Below are positions 45,066 through 54,291 of a DNA stretch of 63,412 nt, one piece after another (the stretch's first letter is position 1; each line of letters opens with the position of its first letter). The DNA comes from Alphaproteobacteria bacterium (GTDB lineage: Bacteria > Pseudomonadota > Alphaproteobacteria > Rhizobiales > JAKIUO01), in NCBI GenBank assembly GCA_024280895.1, contig JAJRPI010000003.1, forward strand, positions 1 through 63,412. Reading direction: 5' to 3'. The translations under genes were made by a program, and so were the position numbers. Under the pieces are notes generated by a model that made no database searches, was not told where the DNA came from, and saw only the letters and a program-made list of their open reading frames with translations.

Positions 45066-45259
45066 GTGTGAATTCCACCTGTTTCACATTAAAATTCAGA
45101 CCAGCAAAACACCCTGTTCCAAGTGCTATTTTACCGATTCTAACCTCATATGATCGCAACTGCTCTTCAATTTTGATCATTGAACATTACAAATCGCCCA
45201 TTCAGACAACAAACTGCGCTCATACCCCATGAGTTACATCAAAAGCAACAACACACAGG

Positions 45260-48200
45260 TTAACCGCTTTTCGCGCTGGGGATAGATTTGACGCTGACGG
45301 GGCGTTGACCAGGCAATGGATCAGCAGCTGGAGCCGCAACTGGCCGAACCGGAGCCCCTCCAGGGACAGAAGAAGGCGCAGAAGTAGATGGTGCCAATGG
45401 AGATACGGGTTTAGGCGATGATGGTGCTGGTGCTCGCGCCGGTCCAGGGTTTGGCGATCTCGCTGGCGGCGGCGCCATTTGACCACTGGGCGCTGTCGCG
45501 ATGGTCGCGTTTTCAATCGGTGCGGGCGGTGCCTTACCGGCTTTCTTTTTGGTCGGTTGCAGTACCAGCTTGCCTGATTTGACCAGGGCTTTTAGCAAAT
45601 TTTGAACCTCAATGGCACTCATGGCTTCGCCATAGTACAATCCTTGGCCATAATCACATTTGATTGAGCGTAAATAGGCGGCGTCTTCGTCGGTCTCAAT
45701 ACCCTCGGCAACCACATCCTTGTTGAGTTCGTGCACCAACGCGACAATCGACCTCAAAATAATGGCACCCGCCTCTTCATTGTTTCGGTGCTGGACAATT
45801 TCGCGATCGACCTTAATGGTGTCAAAAGGAAAGCGCAGCAAATAGCTCAAAGACGAATAGCCCGTGCCAAAATCATCCATTGAAAGACCGGCGCCCAGAG
45901 CCTTAAGCGTATGCAATATATCAATCGCCTGTTCAGGGTTTTCCATCACGATGGATTCCGTGATCTCCAGACGCAAAGCTCCTTGCGGCAGACTTTGACG
46001 CGACAGAATATGACGAATATCGACCACTAGCTCTTCACGGAATAATTGCCCACTAGAGACATTGACGCTGACAAATAGTGGTTTTTCGTTGACCGGCACG
46101 ATACGCTGCCAGCGCGCCGCTTCACGTGATGCCTGATCAAGAACAAACGCCCCAAGTTCAAGGATCGTTCCATTGCCCTCTGCAATAGGAATAAATTCAT
46201 CGGGGCTGATGGCTCCAAATTTTGGATGATCCCAGCGCAACAACGCCTCAAAGCCAACCAGTTCGCCGCGTGCCAATCGCATGATGGGCTGGTAGAATAT
46301 CTGCAATTCGCCGCGTCCGATTGCTTGGCGCAAGTCACTTTCCAGCGCCACCCGGTCATCGCGATCCGACAGCATATCAGTCCTGAATAATTCGATACGA
46401 TCTGTGCCAAGTCGCTTGGCCTGATACATGGCAATTTCCGCCTCGCGGAACAAGCTGTCGCCAGTGCACTTGGCATCCGAATAAAGGCTGCAGCCAATCG
46501 AGCTGGTAAGGATCACTTCTTCGCCAGCGATTTTTATGGGGCCGCGCAGGGCCTTGCGAATCCGGTCAGCCAACTGAGTGACCTGATTGGGTCCGCTTTC
46601 AGCAAGCAGCAATACGGCAAACTGATCCCCACCAATCCGCGCCAGCGCGTCTTGAGGCCGTAAATAACGAGCTATCCGACGAGCCACCGTCAGCAACATA
46701 GTGTCCCCAACTCCCATACCAAATCTTGCATTGATATTCTTGAAGCGATCAAGGTCAATAAACAAAACCGCTGGAGGAGCCGCGCGCTCTTGTTGCACAC
46801 GCATCACCGCAGTTGCCAAACGGTCAGCATAAATCTCTTGATTGGGAAGCCCCGTCAAACTGTCATTCACGGCATCATGAACCAGTCGTTCATGAGCCCG
46901 CTTTGTACTGGTAACATCATGGAGAAGGCCAACGCAGGTCAAGGTGCGCGCCTTGACCCAGTCATCCGTGTGCGCCTTCAAATCATACCAAAGATAAGTC
47001 CCATCGGAACGGCGCATGCGAAAATCAATACTGACCGGCCCGCCATTGCGCTCTTTGACACCAAGCAGCATCAAGGAAAAACGCTCGCGATCCGTAGGGT
47101 GTAAATAATCAAGCCAGTCGCGAAAGGATCCAGACAAGGTTCCCCAGGAAAGACCAAGCGCTTCTTCCACCTCTTTGCCAACCTCAATGGTGTCATGACG
47201 GGCATCCCAGTACCAGACGCAAGCCCCTGCCCCTTCGATGGCCTGACCATTAAAGTAAAACCGGTCAGCTGGCCCCTTGCCCGTGTGGTCCATAGCAGAA
47301 AAAGCAAATTGCGTGACCGTAAAGCCAAACAGAGCCAGCAATAATACCAGCCCGGCATTCATCGCCGTTACCACCATATCGCCAGACAGCAGACCATGAA
47401 TGGTCACGCCCATACCAAATAGCCAGACCAGAAATAACAGCCAGGTCGGCATCAGCGAGAGCGCCCGACTTTGGCCGCGCAATGCCAAATAGAGAATAAA
47501 CAGACCGCCAATCACGCCAATCGCACCAAAACTAAGCCGTGCCAGCGAACTCGCCAATGGCGCATCGACAAAGGCCAGCACAACCAGCCCCCCTTGCGCA
47601 AGGATCCAGCTGATGAAAAACAGCCTGATCCATCCATGCCAAAGACGCAAAGACAAGAAGATATACAAGAAGCCGACCAGCGAGGTAGCAAAAGCGGCCT
47701 CAGTGGCGGCGCGGTAGACAGCATTGCCATCGGTGGATAGATTAAACAGTTTTTGCAAGAAGCCAAATTCCGCGCACATATAGGCAAGCCCAACCCAGAT
47801 GACCAGCGCACCCGCCGGGAACATGGCCTTGTGATTGGCGGCAAACAGAGCCGATAAAAGGATCGCCATAATACCGGTAATGCCAAGCAAAATACCGTTG
47901 AACAAATGCCCGTTACGGCGCTTTTTCTCAAATGCTTTGACCTTCCAAAGCGACAAACGCGGATAGGTCTTGCCTGCTAGCTCGACGACAAAGGTCACGG
48001 TTGCCCCAACCTCAACACTTAATGAAAAAATGTCTGTATTGTCGGACGACACGCGCTCTGGGGCAAACCCAACGGACGGCGTCACCGCACCGATGCGGGC
48101 TTTATCCAGATCAGGATTGAAAAACTTGGAATCATTGAGGCTGTATCGTTGTGCCGTCAGCCATTGTTCGATGGTTTGGCTGGTACCATTATGTAGCGCA

Positions 48201-48532
48201 AAAACCACCCATCGCGGATTGCTGCCAGATTGGCGTGCGCTCACAGACATTCGCCCGGCGATGCCATCGCGTCCAGCTGCGGTTTCGACCTGCAACCGAT
48301 CCCCGCGTCCTTCATAAAACACACCGCGTGCTGATATGTCGATGACGTCCTTGTCACCCGTAATGGTAATCGGCTCCAGCGCCATTACCGAGCCGGGCAC
48401 AAACACGGACAAAAAAGCGGCCAGCCCAAACAACATCGCTTGCACAAAGACGCGCGATTTGAGCTTTGCGATCCCTTGCGAGAAAATACTCCCCCCCAAA
48501 GGATTGCCAATGTATGGACACCACGTCATCAA
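45260..48532 (-). CDS. 7TM-DISM membrane sensor with PAS, GGDEF-like and EAL domains
   Basis: This 1090-aa cyclic-di-GMP turnover protein has a signal segment at about residues 30-52 and a periplasmic DISM-type beta domain at about 55-200. Seven membrane segments (210-415) and a PAS domain (about 430-555) follow. Next is a GGDEF-like domain whose active loop reads GGDQF instead of GGDEF, so synthase activity is doubtful. An EAL domain with intact EALLRW, DDFGTGYSSL and VVAEGIET motifs suggests phosphodiesterase activity. The last 100 residues are proline/alanine-rich and probably disordered. It is a single gene. The stimulus is unknown. Confidence 0.92.
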   Translation of the reverse strand: MMTWCPYIGNPLGGSIFSQGIAKLKSRVFVQAMLFGLAAFLSVFVPGSVMALEPITITGDKDVIDISARGVFYEGRGDRLQVETAAGRDGIAGRMSVSARQSGSNPRWVVFALHNGTSQTIEQWLTAQRYSLNDSKFFNPDLDKARIGAVTPSVGFAPERVSSDNTDIFSLSVEVGATVTFVVELAGKTYPRLSLWKVKAFEKKRRNGHLFNGILLGITGIMAILLSALFAANHKAMFPAGALVIWVGLAYMCAEFGFLQKLFNLSTDGNAVYRAATEAAFATSLVGFLYIFLSLRLWHGWIRLFFISWILAQGGLVVLAFVDAPLASSLARLSFGAIGVIGGLFILYLALRGQSRALSLMPTWLLFLVWLFGMGVTIHGLLSGDMVVTAMNAGLVLLLALFGFTVTQFAFSAMDHTGKGPADRFYFNGQAIEGAGACVWYWDARHDTIEVGKEVEEALGLSWGTLSGSFRDWLDYLHPTDRERFSLMLLGVKERNGGPVSIDFRMRRSDGTYLWYDLKAHTDDWVKARTLTCVGLLHDVTSTKRAHERLVHDAVNDSLTGLPNQEIYADRLATAVMRVQQERAAPPAVLFIDLDRFKNINARFGMGVGDTMLLTVARRIARYLRPQDALARIGGDQFAVLLLAESGPNQVTQLADRIRKALRGPIKIAGEEVILTSSIGCSLYSDAKCTGDSLFREAEIAMYQAKRLGTDRIELFRTDMLSDRDDRVALESDLRQAIGRGELQIFYQPIMRLARGELVGFEALLRWDHPKFGAISPDEFIPIAEGNGTILELGAFVLDQASREAARWQRIVPVNEKPLFVSVNVSSGQLFREELVVDIRHILSRQSLPQGALRLEITESIVMENPEQAIDILHTLKALGAGLSMDDFGTGYSSLSYLLRFPFDTIKVDREIVQHRNNEEAGAIILRSIVALVHELNKDVVAEGIETDEDAAYLRSIKCDYGQGLYYGEAMSAIEVQNLLKALVKSGKLVLQPTKKKAGKAPPAPIENATIATAPSGQMAPPPARSPNPGPARAPAPSSPKPVSPLAPSTSAPSSVPGGAPVRPVAAPAADPLPGQRPVSVKSIPSAKSG

Positions 48533-48620
48533 ATTAACTACTTAACTTCCTGAAATTTCGAACGTTCATTGGAATCAGTAAAAAACCAGCGCGCTCATTA
48601 GCCATATTGTGTTCTTTCAA

Positions 48621-48896
48621 GTCTAATACCAAGCAACATAAATAGTGACCGGTGTCATAGGATCAAAGCGACCCATATGGCATGTGCACTGTGCGCAGCT
48701 CGATACTGGTATCTTGCAAGAACAGTGTGCTTGTCAGATGGGCCGCTTTGCCCCACCCTGCGGGCCGGAAGAGCAGGCCCGTCAGCATCGTTCCACATTG
48801 CTTATGGTACCAGTACCAAGGCACAATGCGCGCCTCCCTGACGAACCTGCTCTTCTCGGTGCCACCGGTCACTATTTATGTTGCTTGGTATAAGAC
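48621..48896. mobile_element. 276-bp inverted-repeat element (MITE-like) with two internal hairpins
   Basis: The ends are 34-bp inverted repeats with one mismatch (48621-48654 against 48863-48896; core ACCAAGCAACATAAATAG). TA flanks the ACCAAG core at both ends, as expected for a TA-targeting transposase. Inside, two long imperfect hairpins stand side by side. One pairs CAAAGCGACCCAT with ATGGGCCGCTTTG (48664-48750). The other pairs GAAGAGCAGGCCCGTCAG with a 16/18 match at 48838-48855. Each has a palindromic tip (GATAC-TG-GTATC and GGTAC-CA-GTACC). No transposase or credible ORF is present. The element fills most of the 404-bp gap between the GGDEF/EAL and GNAT genes. Confidence 0.8.
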
Positions 48897-48936
48897 GCAC
48901 TGAAATTTCGGCCAAACAGTGACAAGCGCAAGATTA

Positions 48937-49524
48937 TTAAGTGTAATAATCGTCTTCCAGCAGAGCAAATAGCAAATGATCCTGCCAGACACCGTTAATC
49001 CGCAGATATTTGCGCGCTATCCCCTCTTGTTTAAACCCGTTTTTTTGCAGTAAAGCGACCGAGGCATCATTTTGTGGAAGACAGGCGGCCTCCAGCCGAT
49101 GCAGGTGCAGTAATTTGAAGGCGAACGGCAACAAAGTCTGTACGGCTTCACTCATATGGCCTTGGCGCGCATAAGGCTGGCCGATCCAATAACCAAGTGA
49201 GGCGGAGCTAATCACCCCATATCTGATATTTGACAGGGTCAAACCGCCCAGTATCAGCTCGTTTTGGCGCGATTTGAGAAAAAAGGAATAGCCCGTGCCA
49301 TCGCGCGAGGATCGCTTGTAAAAATCAAGGCGTTTGCGAAAACTGCGCCGGGTCAGCTCGCTGGTACTCCAGCTAGGCTCAAAGGGGCGTAAAAATGGTT
49401 CACTGGCAAGGCGCAGGTCGACCCATTGGTCAAAATCACTCATTTTGGGGGCACGCAGGGTCAAAGTCTCCCCAAACAGGGCGGCTCCCGTATCATGTTT
49501 GTTCGAGCTTTTCAAAAAAGCCAT
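48937..49524 (-). CDS. GNAT family acetyltransferase (RimJ-like)
   Basis: This protein of about 195 aa has the GNAT/RimJ-RimL fold: LFGETLTLRAPKMSDFDQWV, ILGGLTLSNIRYGVISSASL, GYWIGQPYARQGHMSEAVQT (acetyl-CoA loop) and LEAACLPQNDASVALLQKNG. Relatives acetylate N-terminal residues of ribosomal proteins or other substrates, but the target here is not known. The ATG at 49524 is preferred to that at 49557. It lies 145 bp after thrC. Related genomes often have an M16 peptidase gene between these two, and none is seen here. Confidence 0.88.
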   Translation of the reverse strand: MAFLKSSNKHDTGAALFGETLTLRAPKMSDFDQWVDLRLASEPFLRPFEPSWSTSELTRRSFRKRLDFYKRSSRDGTGYSFFLKSRQNELILGGLTLSNIRYGVISSASLGYWIGQPYARQGHMSEAVQTLLPFAFKLLHLHRLEAACLPQNDASVALLQKNGFKQEGIARKYLRINGVWQDHLLFALLEDDYYT

Positions 49525-49668
49525 GAACGGCCCCTTACCTGCTTCATCGGCGATCACCCAGTTGATCCCGCAAAATTGATCCCCAAAGAGCCTGTAGAGC
49601 CACGCGAACCACTAAAACCAATAGAGCAAATCACATGCCAAATGGTTGATGACACATTAACAGCGTCT

Positions 49669-51087
49669 TTAGGAGTTCGCGACCACACGTGCATGTTTCT
49701 TGATGTGATCGGCAACAATATCGAAATCGTTCGGCAACACCTCATAGCGCTCTGGCAAGTTTTTCTGCGCGACGATGATGTCGGGCTGAAAGGGTTGTAC
49801 GCCCAAAGACTTCTCCACCGCATCTGGAAATTTAGCCGGATGTGCCGTTGACAGCGTGACCATGGGAATTGAGTCCGCGATCTCGCCTTTTTGGCGCGCA
49901 AGGGCGGCAACTCCCAGACCAACCGCCGTATGAGGATCTGCCATATAATCACTATCGCGCTGGATTTTTGCGATCACTTCACCGGTTTGCTGGTCATCAA
50001 GGCGATGGGCCGCGAACAAGGAGCGAAATTTATCGAACACGCTATCAGACAGTAGCCCGGTACCGGTGTCACTAAACTGCCTCATAAAGCCGTTGAGCCA
50101 AATGGCGTCCTCGCCTGACAGCTCAAACAATAAACGCTCGAAATTGCTCGACACCTGAATATCCATCGAGGGGCTGTCAGTGGCGATGGCCTGGCGCGAT
50201 TCATAACGACCGGTCTCCAGCGTACGTGCCAAAATATCATTGGCATTTGTGGCAATCACCAGCTTGTTGATGGGCAGGCCAAGCTTGCGCGCCACAAAGC
50301 CTGCGAAAATATCCCCAAGATTGCCGCTAGGCACGCAAAATGCCACCTCGCGCGATGGCGCACCAAGGGCCGTAGCGGCTGCAAAATAATAGGGGATCTG
50401 CCCCATGATGCGTGCCCAGTTGATCGAATTGACCCCGGCCAATTGCAGCTCATCGCGTAAAGCCCCGTTGTTGAACATTGATTTCAACAAAGCCTGACAA
50501 TCATCAAAATTACCTTCAAGGGCAATATTGTGGACATTATCTTCGCTGGGAGTGGTCATCTGGCGGCGCTGCACTTTCGTGACTTTATTGTGCGGATGCA
50601 GGATAAACACGTCGATATTATCACGACCACGAAACGCTTCGATCGCGGCCCCGCCAGTATCCCCAGAGGTTGCACCAACAATAGTGGCACGGCGACCACG
50701 TTTGGCCAACGCGCGATCCATCAATCGCGCCAGCAACTGCATGGCAAAATCTTTAAATGCCAGTGTTGGTCCGTGAAACAATTCGAGCAGAAAATCATTA
50801 CTACCCAGCTGAACCAGTGGTGCAATCGCCTTATGGGAGAAACCTGCATAGGCTTCTTCGACCATTTTTTTCAACTCGTCAGCAGGAATTTCATCGCCCA
50901 CAAATGGGGTGATAACCCGCAATGCCAGCTCCGTATAAGGCAGGCCTGCAAATTCGCTGATCTCTTCTTTGGTGAATTTTGGCCAGACCTGGGGCACATA
51001 AAGACCACCATCGGTTGCCAGCCCCGCCAGCAAAACATCCTCAAATCCTTGGATGGGAGCGTCGCCGCGTGTGCTTATATATTTCAA
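49669..51087 (-). CDS. thrC: threonine synthase
   Basis: This 472-aa PLP enzyme converts phosphohomoserine to threonine. The N-terminal MKYISTRGDAPIQGFEDVLL, the PLP Lys motif FHGPTLAFKDFAMQLLARLM, ATSGDTGGAAIEAF and CVPSGNLGDIFAGFVARKLG are typical of the long threonine synthase type of Proteobacteria. It overlaps surf1 by 4 bp and is the last gene of the cta cluster, an arrangement common in Alphaproteobacteria. Confidence 0.96.
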   Translation of the reverse strand: MKYISTRGDAPIQGFEDVLLAGLATDGGLYVPQVWPKFTKEEISEFAGLPYTELALRVITPFVGDEIPADELKKMVEEAYAGFSHKAIAPLVQLGSNDFLLELFHGPTLAFKDFAMQLLARLMDRALAKRGRRATIVGATSGDTGGAAIEAFRGRDNIDVFILHPHNKVTKVQRRQMTTPSEDNVHNIALEGNFDDCQALLKSMFNNGALRDELQLAGVNSINWARIMGQIPYYFAAATALGAPSREVAFCVPSGNLGDIFAGFVARKLGLPINKLVIATNANDILARTLETGRYESRQAIATDSPSMDIQVSSNFERLLFELSGEDAIWLNGFMRQFSDTGTGLLSDSVFDKFRSLFAAHRLDDQQTGEVIAKIQRDSDYMADPHTAVGLGVAALARQKGEIADSIPMVTLSTAHPAKFPDAVEKSLGVQPFQPDIIVAQKNLPERYEVLPNDFDIVADHIKKHARVVANS

Positions 51088-51854
51088 GTTTTTCCCTCGA
51101 TGCTCTGTCGCCGGTTGCTATATAGAAAAAAGCCATAAACCCCCAGTAGCGCAAGAGCAAGCCCATACCAGGTAATCACATAGCCAAGATGTCGATTGGG
51201 GGGATTTACGCGGGTTGTGCCAGCTCGTGGCCAAGGATCTTTTTGGTCCCCCGCCCGCTGGTCGGCAAAAAACGGTACCAATCGAGCGATCTGCTGCTTG
51301 CTTAGCCCGCTATTGCCTGCACTCATTTCTCTCAAAGAAAGCCAGAACCATTCATTCTTTTGCGGTTGATTATCGACTTCCAGAAGACTTTTATTTTCAC
51401 GTGTCAGACGGATCAGTCCAACAATATCAACCAGCGAGGTGCTGTTTTTTTCAACACGTTTGTCGCGGTTTTTCAACGCATAGGGAACGAAACCACGATT
51501 GACATAAATAAAGCGCTCAGGGTTCGTGCAATCAACGCAATCGCCACCATCCAGCTCCATCAATGTGTAGATATGCCAACCAGGGCGGCCTTTTTGGTCA
51601 AGTGCATACAGATGCTTTTCTGTGTCAGGAAGAAAGCGGCCCCGCAACGAGACCGGCCGATACTCCACGTCTTGGTTTGCGCGGAACTGATTGAGGGCGG
51701 TCTGCAAAGGAATGGGCGATTGATGGACGCGTTTTTGCAAGCGCTCGATCAGATCTGTTTTCCAGGCCAATCGCTGGACCTGCCAGGTGCCAAGGAAAAT
51801 CAGAGCGCCAAAAACCAGAAACGCCAGACTTCCAAGCAATAGAGAATTTCTCAT
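51084..51854 (-). CDS. SURF1 family cytochrome oxidase assembly protein
   Basis: This 256-aa protein has two membrane segments (LLLGSLAFLVFGALIFLGTW at the N-terminus and LGYVITWYGLALALLGVYGF at the C-terminus) around a periplasmic domain. Family motifs are YRPVSLRGRFLP, GWHIYTLMEL and VNRGFVPYA. It assists heme insertion into subunit I of the aa3 oxidase. It lies between DUF983 and thrC in the oxidase cluster. Confidence 0.92.
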   Translation of the reverse strand: MRNSLLLGSLAFLVFGALIFLGTWQVQRLAWKTDLIERLQKRVHQSPIPLQTALNQFRANQDVEYRPVSLRGRFLPDTEKHLYALDQKGRPGWHIYTLMELDGGDCVDCTNPERFIYVNRGFVPYALKNRDKRVEKNSTSLVDIVGLIRLTRENKSLLEVDNQPQKNEWFWLSLREMSAGNSGLSKQQIARLVPFFADQRAGDQKDPWPRAGTTRVNPPNRHLGYVITWYGLALALLGVYGFFLYSNRRQSIEGKT

Positions 51855-51862
51855 AGCCCAAA

Positions 51863-52279
51863 CTAACCTTTTGATCCGTCCTTATCGAACAAGGCCTCTT
51901 TGGCACTATTGCTATATTGTAGGGCAATGAACCAGCCCTTGAAGGGGCGCAACATGCCAAGCGGAATAAGAATGCCCAAGGGTAACCACAAAATCGCATG
52001 CACCCAATATGGTGGCATATAATATATCTCGACCATCATAGCCATGAATACGACGATAAACCCCGCGACGAGAATGACAAGAACGGCTGGGCCATCAGCA
52101 CTATCAGCATAGTCATTGTCAAGATCACAATGATTGCATTTTTTCGCAAGTGTGAGATAGCCATCAAACAGAGCACCGACACCACAGCGCGGGCAGCGGC
52201 CTTTAAATCCGGCAATTATCGAGCTGTCGGTTCGTTCCCCATCATAGGGCTGCTTGATCTCGGCCATTTTCTTCCTCAT
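51863..52279 (-). CDS. DUF983 zinc-ribbon membrane protein
   Basis: This protein of about 138 aa has an N-terminal zinc ribbon (GRCPRCGVGALFDGYL and KKCNHCDLDND). Two hydrophobic segments follow (AVLVILVAGFIVVFMAMMVE and AILWLPLGILIPLGMLRPF). DUF983 genes regularly accompany ctaE and surf1 in Alphaproteobacteria and are assumed to help oxidase biogenesis. The exact role is unknown. A second ATG four codons in (MAEIKQP) is possible. Confidence 0.88.
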   Translation of the reverse strand: MRKKMAEIKQPYDGERTDSSIIAGFKGRCPRCGVGALFDGYLTLAKKCNHCDLDNDYADSADGPAVLVILVAGFIVVFMAMMVEIYYMPPYWVHAILWLPLGILIPLGMLRPFKGWFIALQYSNSAKEALFDKDGSKG

Positions 52280-52335
52280 TTATTGCAATATGTGCATTTT
52301 TTCCAGTTTCACGGACTTGCAAACTGGTGAATCAA

Positions 52336-52366
52336 TATAAAAAGGGGCAGCCCTTGGCTGCCCCTT
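52336..52366 (-). terminator. intrinsic terminator after ctaE
   Basis: On the minus strand AAGGGGCAG-CCAAGGG-CTGCCCCTT forms a 9-bp stem followed by TTTTTATATT. It lies between ctaE and the DUF983 gene. It therefore divides the oxidase structural genes from the DUF983-surf1-thrC part, fully or partly. Confidence 0.85.
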
Positions 52367-52410
52367 GACCACGGAACAAATGTCAGCGTGGCCTCATGAT
52401 TTCCCGTCGC

Positions 52411-53307
52411 TTAATGGGTAACTGGTGTGCCAGCACCCCAGACATAAACGGCGACAAACAAGAACAACCAAACGACATCGACAAAATGCCAATACCAGGC
52501 CGCAGCTTCAAAGCCGAAATGCTGTTGAGGAGTAAAATGCCCCTTTATGGCGCGGACCAGGCAAACTGCCAGAAAGATCGTGCCAATAATCACATGTAAG
52601 CCATGAAAGCCGGTCGCCATAAAAAAGGTAGATCCATAAATATGGCCACCAAAAGTAAAGGGCGCATCCATATATTCAATCGCCTGAAAGACTGTGAAAG
52701 AAACCCCTAAAATGACGGTGAGGAGAAGTCCAATAATCAGTCCCTTGCGATCATCTTTAAGCAAGGCATGATGAGCATAAGTCACCGTAGCACCCGAAGT
52801 CAGAAGGATGATGGTATTGAGCAGCGGCAAATGCCAAGGGTCAAAAGTACCCTTGAAATAGCCACCATCTGTCTCTGTTACCATAGGAGGCCAATGGCCA
52901 CCTGTGATCGCTTCACGGGCTTCAAAACCCATGACGCCAGCGCCTGGGAACAAAGCCACATCAAAATAGGCCCAGAACCAGGCAACAAAGAACATCACTT
53001 CGGACATGATAAACATGATCATGCCATAACGCAGATGGATCTGCACAACAGGAGTAAGCGCCTTGTCGACACGCGCTTCCTTGATAACGTCACGCCACCA
53101 GACGAACATCGTTACCAGGATCATGGTAAAGCCTATGGCGAATGGCAACCAACCGGTCACACCAAATACGCCATCTCCATCATCCAGACTTTTCATCCAG
53201 ATAATCGCACCAACAGCAGTCGTAAAGGCTGATGCCGCTCCCAAAATGGGCCATGGACTGGGGTCGATCAGATGATAATCGTGATGTTTAAGCTCGCTAT
53301 TCGACAT
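52411..53307 (-). CDS. ctaE: cytochrome c oxidase subunit III
   Basis: This 298-aa protein has seven membrane segments. Visible signatures are HDYHLIDPSPWPILGA at the start, YGMIMFIMSEVMFFVAWFWA, GATVTYAHHALL, GSTFFMATGFHGLHVIIGTI and EAAAWYWHFVDVVWLFLFVA. It is part of the aa3-type oxidase with CtaC and CtaD. The strong hairpin after its stop marks the end of the main transcript. Confidence 0.97.
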   Translation of the reverse strand: MSNSELKHHDYHLIDPSPWPILGAASAFTTAVGAIIWMKSLDDGDGVFGVTGWLPFAIGFTMILVTMFVWWRDVIKEARVDKALTPVVQIHLRYGMIMFIMSEVMFFVAWFWAYFDVALFPGAGVMGFEAREAITGGHWPPMVTETDGGYFKGTFDPWHLPLLNTIILLTSGATVTYAHHALLKDDRKGLIIGLLLTVILGVSFTVFQAIEYMDAPFTFGGHIYGSTFFMATGFHGLHVIIGTIFLAVCLVRAIKGHFTPQQHFGFEAAAWYWHFVDVVWLFLFVAVYVWGAGTPVTH

Positions 53308-53384
53308 AGATTTAATTCCTCTCCCTTTAGGCCCGTTTTCAAATTCTGAAGTCGGGCTGTTCTTTTTTTGTGATCAGTGCCGCG

Positions 53385-54020
53385 TTACAACGACCCGTTC
53401 GCATTACTTTTTTTAATTTGTGTTGTTTTCTGATTCTTCACGACGAAAAATGTGTAAGAAAGCGTGATTTCTTTGACATCTTTCGAATCAGAATCCGTAA
53501 GGATGTCTGGATCAATAAAAAAACTAACCGGCATCTGTACCGTTTCCCCGGGTTCCAAGGTCTGCTCGGTAAAACAAAAACAGGCTATTTTATTGAAATA
53601 ACTACCAGCTATTGCCGGTGTTACATTAAAAGTCGCGGTCCCCGTAATGGGCTTGTCGCTGGTATTAGTGGCTTCATAAAAGGCCAGTTTTTCCTCGCCG
53701 ATTTTAAGCGTTATCGAGCGTTGGGCCGGCTTAAACTGCCAATCCAGATCTCTCGAAACATTCGCGTCGAAACGGACTGTGATCAATTCTTTGGAAGCTT
53801 TGAGCGGCGCCGCCTTGGCGCGCTGTGTCGTACCTGCATATCCCGTCACCTGGCAAAACATCTTGTACAAGGGAACAGCGGCATAGGATAGACCAAGCAT
53901 CGAGACAACAAGACCAGCCAATGTCAGGCCAACAAGACCATGGCGCGCGGGTTTTTGTTGCAAGCGGGCATCGCTTGCTTGTTGCGGACTATTCGCTGAA
54001 TGGGGATCAGGTGAAGACAT
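53385..54020 (-). CDS. ctaG: cytochrome c oxidase assembly protein CtaG/Cox11
   Basis: This protein of about 211 aa has one membrane segment (GLVGLTLAGLVVSMLGLSYA) and a periplasmic domain carrying the copper-binding motif KIACFCFTEQTLEPGE. It delivers copper to the CuB site of subunit I. The ATG at 54020 (MSSPDPHSAN) fits the family better than the open extension to 54122. The extension lies within the preceding small gene and is likely not translated in this frame. Confidence 0.94.
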   Translation of the reverse strand: MSSPDPHSANSPQQASDARLQQKPARHGLVGLTLAGLVVSMLGLSYAAVPLYKMFCQVTGYAGTTQRAKAAPLKASKELITVRFDANVSRDLDWQFKPAQRSITLKIGEEKLAFYEATNTSDKPITGTATFNVTPAIAGSYFNKIACFCFTEQTLEPGETVQMPVSFFIDPDILTDSDSKDVKEITLSYTFFVVKNQKTTQIKKSNANGSL

Positions 54021-54021
54021 T

Positions 54022-54252
54022 TTATTTATTACCCTGTCCCATGCTGGATTTTTTCGAGATGGCTGCTTTGTCTTTTGATGGCGAGGCCAGTTGTCCAGCT
54101 TGCTTTTTGTTCGCTGAATCAAGGCTCATCCGTTTGGCTACATTGCCTTGTAGTTTAACAATCGTCACAATATAAAACGACGCCACCATTATTAACAAAA
54201 CAAGTCCAATAACAACGGAATTCTTGCGCCGAGCGCGTCCCTCCTGGATGGA
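54022..54252 (-). CDS. small CoxF-like membrane protein of the oxidase cluster
   Basis: This protein of about 76 aa (MSIQEGRARRKNSVVIG; an ATG seven codons upstream at 54273 is also possible) has one membrane segment (SVVIGLVLLIMVASFYIVTI). A Lys/Ser-rich tail follows (SPSKDKAAISKKSSMGQ). Small single-pass proteins with this start occur between ctaB and ctaG in Alphaproteobacteria and are sometimes called CoxF. Their function is not established. Its stop nearly touches the ctaG start. Confidence 0.8.
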   Translation of the reverse strand, partial: SIQEGRARRKNSVVIGLVLLIMVASFYIVTIVKLQGNVAKRMSLDSANKKQAGQLASPSKDKAAISKKSSMGQGNK

Positions 54253-54291
54253 CATGGGGGTAAATGAAGTCATGACTATAATTCCCTAAAA

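Noticed and set aside
48645-48903. Open frames on both strands inside the inverted-repeat element
   Set aside because: They are mirror products of the palindromic sequence and have no start signals or protein-like composition.
49525-49668. Gap between thrC and GNAT examined for a remnant of the M16 peptidase often found there
   Set aside because: Translations in all frames show no M16 motif such as HxxEH or any related stretch.
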